From Actinomycetes bacterium (lineage in GTDB: Bacteria; Actinomycetota; Actinomycetes; Streptosporangiales; Streptosporangiaceae), in contig JAFACJ010000583.1 in NCBI GenBank assembly GCA_023425615.1, positions 1 to 12,177 of the forward strand: a stretch of 12,177 nt of DNA, read 5' to 3'. Of the stretch, positions 7,794 to 12,177 are shown in pieces. Under the pieces are notes generated by a model. It ran no database searches. It saw only the letters and a list, made by a program, of their open reading frames with translations, and had not been told where the DNA came from. The translations under genes were made by a program, and so were the position numbers. Positions within the stretch are counted from its first letter, which is position 1; every line of letters starts with the position of its first letter.

Positions 7794-10763
7794 ATGCCCG
7801 AAAACAGCCTTGTCTTCTCCCGCCGCCGCTTCCTGCAGGCCGCAGCCGTGACCGGCACCGCCGCCGCCGTCGCCGGCGTCCACGTCCCGGCCGCCCTGGC
7901 CGAGCCCGGCTCCAGCGGCTTCCCCAAGCTTCCCTCCTCCGTCCGGCCCAGGTTCCGCTGGTGGTGGCCGGACGGCCTGGTCGACCCGGCCGAGGTCGCC
8001 CGCGAGGTCGACCAGATCGCCGACGGCGGCTTCGGCGGCGCCGAGATCGCCGGAGTCCACCACAGCGTCAGCGACAAGTCCGTGCTCGACCCCGCCGGGC
8101 ACGGCTGGGGCGGCGCCGCGTGGATCGCCGGCGTGGAGGCCGCGCTGGAGCGCGCCGACAAGCGCGGCATCACCGTCGACCTGACGCTCGGCCCCGCCTG
8201 GCCCTCGGCCGTCCCGACGATCACGCCCGACAGCGTCGGAGCCTGCAAGGAACTCGCGTACGGGTTCGTCAAGGTCGAGGCGGGCGCCACCTACACCGGG
8301 CCCGTCCCGGCGGCCGTCGCGGCCGCCCACGGCACCGTGCGGCAGACGCTCCGGTACGTCCACGCGATGCGCGTCAACGCCGCGAACACCACCCGCAAGG
8401 AGGTCGGGCTCGAACCGGCCTCGCACGTCGAGCTGAACGCAGCCGTCACCGAAGGGCAGATCACCTGGACGGCCCCGGCGGACGGCGAGTGGTACCTGTT
8501 CGCCTACTGGGAGCGCGGCTCGGGCCAGGTCCCCGAGTCCGGCCCGCACACCGCGCCGGAGTCCTACGTCGTCGACCACTTCAGCCTTGAGGGCACGCAG
8601 GCCGTCATCGACCACTGGGAGAAGTCGATCCTCACCGACCGGCTGCGCAAGCTGCTCAAGCGCGCGGGCGGCTCGCTGTTCGAGGACTCCTTCGAGCTGG
8701 AGACCCCGGCCTTGCAGTGGACGCCGAAGCTGCCCGAGGAGTTCCTCAAGCGGCGCGGCTACGAGCTGTGGCCCTCCCTTCCGGCGATCGTGCTGAACAA
8801 GGAGAACACCGTCTTCGCCTTCGACGCCGTGCTGACCCGCGAGGTACGGCACGACTACTGGCAGACCGTGGCCGAACTGTTCGACGAGCGGCACTTCCGT
8901 CCGCTGCGCGACTGGGCCCACCGGCTCAACCTCCAGCTGCGCGCGCAGCCTTACGGGCTGAACACCGACGCCATCGCCTCGTCGGCGGTGCTGGACATCA
9001 CCGAAGGCGAGTCGCTGGGCTTCAAGAACCTCGACGACTACCGCTGCCTGGCCGGAGGCCGCGACATGGCGGGCCACCTCGTCCTGTCGTCCGAAACCGG
9101 CGCCTACCAGGGCGGCGCCTACGCCACCCCCTGGAAGAAGATCATCCGGACGATGTCCGGCGCGTACGCGGCCGGCCTCAACCAGACGGTCTTCCACGGC
9201 TTCTCCTACGCCACCGCGCCCGGCGTCAAGTGGCCGGGCTTCGCGGCGTTCACGCCCTACGGCGGCAAGGCCGGCTACTCCGAGTCGTGGGGCCCGCGCC
9301 AGCCGAGCTGGACGCACATCAACGACGTTTCCGACTACTTCGCCCGCGTCCACGCCGTCACGCAGGCCGGCGTCATGCGCGCCGACATCGCGGTCTTCCG
9401 GCAGACCGGCTACTCCAAGACCGGCATCGGTGTCGGCTGGCTCACCTCCACCGGCGTCCCACTCGGCTGGACCCACCAGCTCATCAGCGAGCCGCTGCTC
9501 GATCTGCCGTCCGCACGGGTGCGCGGCGGACGCCTGGCACCCGACGGACCCGCGTACAAGGCGATCGTCATCGAAGGCGACAGGTTCTACGGCAACGCCG
9601 CCACCATCCCGCTGGACGTGGCCGGGAAGTTCCTCTCCTACGCCAAGGCCGGGCTCGCGATCGTCTTCGTGGGCGACTGGGCAGCCGCGGACATCCCCGG
9701 CAGGGCGGTCGGAGACGAGACCGAGCAGCTCAAGGCCGTGCTCACCGAGCTGTTCGCGCACCCGCGGGTACGCGTCACCGCGGCCGACACGGGCCTGCCC
9801 GCCGCGCTCGCCGACCTCGGAGTCACCCCCGACGCCCGTTACGCCGTCACCTCGACGCTGCTCAACGCCCGCCGCGCCGACAAGCACATGGACCTGTACT
9901 ACCTGTCGAACGGCAAGCACGCCGAGAGCAGCAAGGGCGTCGTGGCCATCGACCACGAGGTGACGCTGACCCGCGGAGACCGCGACCGCGTCCCCTACCT
10001 GCTGAACCTGTGGAGCGGCGAGGTCACGCGCATCGCCCGCTACACCGAGGACGGCGACACCGTCACCGTCCGGGTGTCCCTCCAGGTCAACCAGACCGCC
10101 GCGATCATCCTGACCCGCCGCGCCTGGCTCCAGGAGGCCAGTACGGACCTGCACGCCCTGTCCACCACGGCGGACTCCGTCCACTACCGGGACAGCCGCC
10201 GCCTGCAGATCCGCGCCAAGGCACCCGGCACCTACACCACGGCCCTGTCGGACGGCCGGAGCGCCACCACGGTGGTCGAGGCGGTGCCCGCCCCCATCAC
10301 CCCAGCCGCCTGGACGCTGGAAGTCGACTCCTGGCTGCCGGGCGCGACCCCCACCGAGACCGTCAAGGAGAAGGTGACCGTCGAGCTGACCGCCCTGACC
10401 CCCTGGTCGTCCATCCCGGCGCTCCAGGACGTCTCGGGCGTCGGCCGCTACACCACCACCTTCACCCTCGACGGCTCCTGGACCGAGGAGAACGGCGCCT
10501 ACCTGGAACTCGGCGAGGTCTTCGACACCGTCCGGGTCACCCTCAACGGCAAGGCACTGCCCCCCGCCGACCTCATCCAGCCCGTCCTCGACCTGGAGGG
10601 ATACCTCAAGCCGGGCGCCAACACCCTGGTCGTCGAGGTCACCACCACCCTCAACAACCGCCTCCGCCTCTCCGACCCCGCCGTCTACGGCGCCAACGCC
10701 CGCCAGGCCTACGGCCTGACCGGCCCCGTCCGCATCACCCCCTACACCAAGAAGGCACTGTGA
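7794..10763 (+). CDS. Tat-exported GH106-type alpha-L-rhamnosidase
   Basis: This 989-residue exported glycoside hydrolase probably removes L-rhamnose from plant polysaccharides or glycosides. The N-terminus is a twin-arginine signal: SRRRFLQ at 9-15, a hydrophobic Ala/Val/Gly region to about 29 and a probable cleavage after Ala-Leu-Ala at 34-36. The mature protein opens with 'RPRFRWWWPDGLVDPAEVAREV' in part, the Trp-rich strand and first TIM-barrel helix typical of GH106. Two Glu fit the catalytic pair: Glu301 (EDSFE, 297-301) and Glu434 (SSETGAY). Their spacing of 133 matches the 132 recalled for Glu461 and Glu593 of Bacteroides BT0986. The C-terminal 150 residues (GRYTTTFTL, VRVTLNGKAL, GANTLVVEVTTTLNNRL) form a GH2-like beta-sandwich. 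GAGG at 7784-7787 supports the ATG at 7794; an in-frame TTG at 7770 is less likely. No cell-wall anchor is seen. Confidence 0.82.
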   Translation: MPENSLVFSRRRFLQAAAVTGTAAAVAGVHVPAALAEPGSSGFPKLPSSVRPRFRWWWPDGLVDPAEVAREVDQIADGGFGGAEIAGVHHSVSDKSVLDPAGHGWGGAAWIAGVEAALERADKRGITVDLTLGPAWPSAVPTITPDSVGACKELAYGFVKVEAGATYTGPVPAAVAAAHGTVRQTLRYVHAMRVNAANTTRKEVGLEPASHVELNAAVTEGQITWTAPADGEWYLFAYWERGSGQVPESGPHTAPESYVVDHFSLEGTQAVIDHWEKSILTDRLRKLLKRAGGSLFEDSFELETPALQWTPKLPEEFLKRRGYELWPSLPAIVLNKENTVFAFDAVLTREVRHDYWQTVAELFDERHFRPLRDWAHRLNLQLRAQPYGLNTDAIASSAVLDITEGESLGFKNLDDYRCLAGGRDMAGHLVLSSETGAYQGGAYATPWKKIIRTMSGAYAAGLNQTVFHGFSYATAPGVKWPGFAAFTPYGGKAGYSESWGPRQPSWTHINDVSDYFARVHAVTQAGVMRADIAVFRQTGYSKTGIGVGWLTSTGVPLGWTHQLISEPLLDLPSARVRGGRLAPDGPAYKAIVIEGDRFYGNAATIPLDVAGKFLSYAKAGLAIVFVGDWAAADIPGRAVGDETEQLKAVLTELFAHPRVRVTAADTGLPAALADLGVTPDARYAVTSTLLNARRADKHMDLYYLSNGKHAESSKGVVAIDHEVTLTRGDRDRVPYLLNLWSGEVTRIARYTEDGDTVTVRVSLQVNQTAAIILTRRAWLQEASTDLHALSTTADSVHYRDSRRLQIRAKAPGTYTTALSDGRSATTVVEAVPAPITPAAWTLEVDSWLPGATPTETVKEKVTVELTALTPWSSIPALQDVSGVGRYTTTFTLDGSWTEENGAYLELGEVFDTVRVTLNGKALPPADLIQPVLDLEGYLKPGANTLVVEVTTTLNNRLRLSDPAVYGANARQAYGLTGPVRITPYTKKAL

Positions 10764-10785
10764 CCCCCTTCCGGCGCTGAGAGGA

Positions 10786-10821
10786 GCTCTGGAGCGAAGG
10801 GGCATCTCTTCGCTCCAGAGC
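10786..10821. terminator. Perfect 14-bp inverted repeat after the hydrolase gene
   Basis: GCTCTGGAGCGAAG (10786-10799) is the exact reverse complement of CTTCGCTCCAGAGC (10808-10821), with an 8-nt loop GGGCATCT. It begins 22 bp after the stop codon of the hydrolase gene and most likely ends the rhamnose transcript. No T-run follows. T-less hairpin terminators are often proposed in actinobacteria, so the call is plausible but not proven. Confidence 0.7.
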
Positions 10822-10992
10822 GGTGATCTTCGAAGTGTTCTGGTCTTCGCCAAGGAATCCCTGACGGCCGCGGTGCGGGAGCGTCCGTTCCCGGGGAGAC
10901 GGGTAAGGCTGGGAGGGTGCGGTGTCCTGCCGGCGCCGCCGTGAGTCTCCGGACGCCCTCGCGGGGACGGAGCGAGCGAAGGGGTGAAGGCG
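10822..10992. other. Upstream region of gnd, no clear motif
   Basis: The 229-bp gap between the hydrolase stop and gnd holds the inverted repeat described separately and, after it, 171 bp in which I see no convincing gene. A gnd promoter is expected here because the inverted repeat should insulate it from the rhamnose genes. I could not identify a -35/-10 pair with good spacing. A short palindrome, CTTCGAAG at 10828-10835, is present but probably chance. Confidence 0.4.
10979..10984 (+). promoter_or_regulatory. Ribosome binding site deciding the gnd start
   Basis: AAGGGG lies 8 nt before the GTG at 10993. Another in-frame GTG at 10984 has only a distant GGAG (10969-10972). The start at 10993 also gives active-site numbering one residue off the standard enzyme, which supports it. 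Confidence 0.5.
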
Positions 10993-12177
10993 GTGGCCGC
11001 AACGAGCCGTATCGGGGTGACGGGGCTGGCTGTGATGGGGGCGAACCTGGCGCGCAACATCGCGCGGCACGGGGCGCCGGTGGCCGTCCACAACCGCACG
11101 GTGGAGCGGACCCGTGCCTTCATGGAGGCGTACGGGAGCGAGGGGGAGTTCACGCCCGCCGAGACGGTCGAGGAGTTCGTCGCGGCGCTGGAGCGGCCGC
11201 GGCGGATCATCATCATGGTCAAGGCGGGCGGGCCGGTCGACGCGGTGATCGACGAGCTGGCGCCGCTGCTCGACGAGGGCGACATCCTCATCGACGGCGG
11301 CAACTCGCACTTCACCGACACCCGGCGCCGCGCCGAGCGGTGCGCGCGGGACGGGCTGCGGTTCCTGGGGACGGGGGTGTCCGGCGGCGAGGAGGGCGCG
11401 CTGCTGGGGCCCAGCATCATGCCCGGCGGCGACCGCGGCGCCTACACCGAGGTGGAGGACGTCCTCACCGGTATCGCGGCGCAGGTGGACGGGACGCCGT
11501 GCTGCACGTACGTGGGTCCGGACGGCGCCGGGCACTACGTGAAGATGGTGCACAACGGCATCGAGTACGCCGACATCCAGCTCATCGCCGAGGCCTACGA
11601 CCTGCTCCGGCATGTCGCGGGCCTGGACGTCCCGCAGATCGCGAGGACCTTCGAGGAGTGGAACTCCGGCGACCTGGAGTCCTTCCTGGTGGAGATCACC
11701 GCGAAGGTGCTGGCGAAGAGCGACGAGAGGACGGGGCAGCCGCTCGTCGACGTGATCGTCGATGAGGCCGAGCAGAAGGGCACCGGGCGCTGGACCGCGC
11801 AGGACGCCCTGGAACTCGGCGTCCCGCTGACCGGCATCACCGAGGCGGTCTACGCGCGCACCCTCTCCGCGCTGCGCGAGGAGAGGGGACGGGCGTCGAA
11901 GGTGCTGGGAGGGCCCGTGCCGCACCGTGAGGCAGACCGCAGGGAACTCGTCGACGACATCCGGCAGGCGCTGTACGCGAGCAAGATCGTCGCCTACGCG
12001 CAGGGGTTCGCGCAGATGCGTGCCGCCGCGCGGTCCCACGACTGGGACCTCGACCTCGGCGCGCTGGCCACCATCTGGCGCGGCGGCTGCATCATCCGGG
12101 CGCAGTTCCTCAATCGCATCCGCGAGGCCTACGCCGACGATCCGGACCTGCCGAGCCTGCTGCTCGCGCCGTACTTC
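10993..12177 (+). CDS. gnd: 6-phosphogluconate dehydrogenase, decarboxylating (partial, 3' end missing)
   Basis: The first 395 of about 480 residues are present; the frame is still open at the end of the window. The enzyme oxidises and decarboxylates 6-phosphogluconate to ribulose-5-phosphate and makes NADPH in the cytoplasm (oxidative pentose phosphate pathway). The N-terminal Rossmann domain has GVTGLAVMGANLA near residues 8-20 and 'HNRTVERTRAF', whose Asn-Arg-Thr is typical of NADP binding. Then come ILIDGGNSHFTDTRRR, the substrate loop VSGGEEGA with Ser130-Gly131-Gly132, and 'HYVKMVHNGIEY' with catalytic Lys184, Asn188, Glu191 and Tyr192 (Lys183, Asn187, Glu190 and Tyr191 in the sheep enzyme). 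It is the long, homodimeric type. Being about 230 bp beyond the inverted repeat, it is probably transcribed separately and not part of rhamnose breakdown. Confidence 0.93.
   Translation, partial: MAATSRIGVTGLAVMGANLARNIARHGAPVAVHNRTVERTRAFMEAYGSEGEFTPAETVEEFVAALERPRRIIIMVKAGGPVDAVIDELAPLLDEGDILIDGGNSHFTDTRRRAERCARDGLRFLGTGVSGGEEGALLGPSIMPGGDRGAYTEVEDVLTGIAAQVDGTPCCTYVGPDGAGHYVKMVHNGIEYADIQLIAEAYDLLRHVAGLDVPQIARTFEEWNSGDLESFLVEITAKVLAKSDERTGQPLVDVIVDEAEQKGTGRWTAQDALELGVPLTGITEAVYARTLSALREERGRASKVLGGPVPHREADRRELVDDIRQALYASKIVAYAQGFAQMRAAARSHDWDLDLGALATIWRGGCIIRAQFLNRIREAYADDPDLPSLLLAPYF

Noticed and set aside
7392..11420. A very long open frame on the minus strand (over 1,300 codons) across the hydrolase gene and into gnd.
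   Set aside because: It is antisense to two well-supported genes, its protein is rich in Gly/Ala/Val/Arg without a recognisable domain, and such frames are expected in DNA with strong GC bias at third positions.
10917..11765. A + strand open frame of 282 codons overlapping the start of gnd in another frame.
   Set aside because: Its product is Arg/Gly/Ala-rich with no motif, and the overlapping gnd frame has all the expected active-site residues.

Overview
The window is one-strand, very GC-rich coding DNA with strong G/C at third codon positions, Shine-Dalgarno sites and short or overlapping gene junctions. This points to a high-GC actinobacterium. The protein styles would fit the Streptosporangiales/Streptomyces group, but the genus cannot be fixed from the sequence alone. 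Every supported gene is on the + strand.

Positions 1-6289 are the 3' part of an L-rhamnose uptake and catabolism operon. It begins inside an ABC permease (RhaP-like), followed by the partner permease (RhaQ-like, 11 bp overlap), the lipoprotein rhamnose-binding protein (RhaS), L-rhamnose mutarotase (RhaM), L-rhamnose isomerase (RhaI) and the bifunctional rhamnulose-1-phosphate aldolase/lactaldehyde dehydrogenase (RhaD). The transporter ATPase and the operon promoter presumably lie upstream of base 1. No rhamnulokinase is visible, although RhaD needs a phosphorylated substrate.

Positions 6304-7707 encode a divergent member of the L-arabinose isomerase (AraA) family, 14 bp after rhaD. Its substrate is not known. 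After a stem-loop-rich gap comes a 989-residue Tat-exported glycoside hydrolase (7794-10763) that looks like a GH106-type alpha-L-rhamnosidase. The implied scheme is: the exported enzyme frees L-rhamnose from plant polysaccharide or glycoside outside the cell; RhaS and the permeases import it; RhaM equilibrates anomers; RhaI makes L-rhamnulose; an unseen kinase phosphorylates it; RhaD cleaves it to DHAP and L-lactaldehyde and oxidises the latter to L-lactate.

A perfect 14-bp inverted repeat (10786-10821) closes the block. After a gap of about 230 bp, the window ends inside a 6-phosphogluconate dehydrogenase gene (gnd, from 10993), probably a separate transcription unit. I found no RNA genes, CRISPR arrays, insertion sequences or attachment sites. 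The core pathway is known biology. The points most worth following are the AraA-like isomerase next to rhaD, a His-to-Asp change at an expected metal ligand of RhaI, and the intergenic stem-loops.
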